From: Pigoraptor vietnamica
Lineage: Eukaryota; Opisthokonta; Filasterea
DNA length: 10,476 bases
Assembly (NCBI GenBank): GCA_943704525.1
Contig: CALSCQ010002119.1
Location: 1-10,476, forward strand
Direction: 5' to 3'
Shown here: positions 10,461 through 10,476 of the stretch, piece after piece
How the letters are laid out: each line of letters begins with the position of its first letter
Position numbering within the stretch: the stretch's first letter is position 1
Program-made: the position numbers and the translations under genes
Notes under the pieces: model-generated
Databases searched by the model: none
What the model saw: only the letters and a program-made list of their open reading frames with translations
What the model was told of the DNA's origin: nothing

Positions 10461-10476
10461 AACGCTTCCGGCTATT

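Larger units (their letters stand above)
9969..10476. other. NDC80 3' region and right-edge regulatory sequence
   Basis: No independent gene is seen. The first part is T-rich and may be 3' UTR or an 84-base last intron of NDC80 (9963-10046) followed by an 11-codon exon (10047-10082). TGTA-containing words occur near 10072 and 10291 and could be 3'-end signals. Open frames on the minus strand here show no protein-like features. The final 130 bases change character: an AT-rich palindrome, a TCACGTGA E-box and a GGCGCC block suggest a promoter or small element that belongs to whatever lies to the right. Confidence 0.5.

Overview
This is a piece of nuclear DNA from an intron-rich, apparently GC-rich eukaryote, most likely a unicellular protist that I cannot name. 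I reconstructed four spliced protein genes with 16 introns, plus one weaker candidate first exon. All 16 introns start with GTG and nearly all end in CAG, mostly GCAG. Long (CA)n arrays sit in introns and at the left edge. No prokaryotic operon logic, rRNA, tRNA, transposase or CRISPR is visible.

Layout from left to right. Positions 1-228 are a compound CA array. Positions 290-564 (minus) are a possible signal-peptide first exon of a gene running off the left edge. Positions 1032-2866 (plus) are a three-exon gene for a 460-aa protein I do not recognise. Positions 3208-3828 (minus) are a two-exon gene for an 85-aa helical protein. Positions 4288-5925 (minus) are a four-exon gene for mitochondrial ribosomal protein uS15m, with a 40-base first exon that supplies the import signal. 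Positions 6260-9968 (plus) are an eleven-exon gene for NDC80/HEC1, the outer kinetochore microtubule-binding protein. The last 0.5 kb holds the NDC80 3' region, a possible extra terminal exon, a perfect 26-bp palindrome and what may be the promoter of the next gene.

Functional reading. NDC80 is the anchor identification: a basic N-tail with seven Aurora-type sites, a calponin-homology head and a long coiled coil. It is divergent from uS15m across a 334-bp shared promoter. That promoter carries a GGCGC - 4 nt - TTTGAA arrangement like the animal CDE/CHR cell-cycle element, and a similar GGCGCC/AAATTT block on its far side. The 85-aa gene has E2F-like GGCGGGA boxes upstream and a faint Dam1-like pattern, so it might be a second kinetochore gene, but this is speculation. 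The most useful points for follow-up are the promoter elements, the Aurora-site array, the 85-aa protein, the uniform GTG introns with CA arrays, and three possible alternative-splicing or hidden-exon cases. I saw no wholly new multi-gene system.
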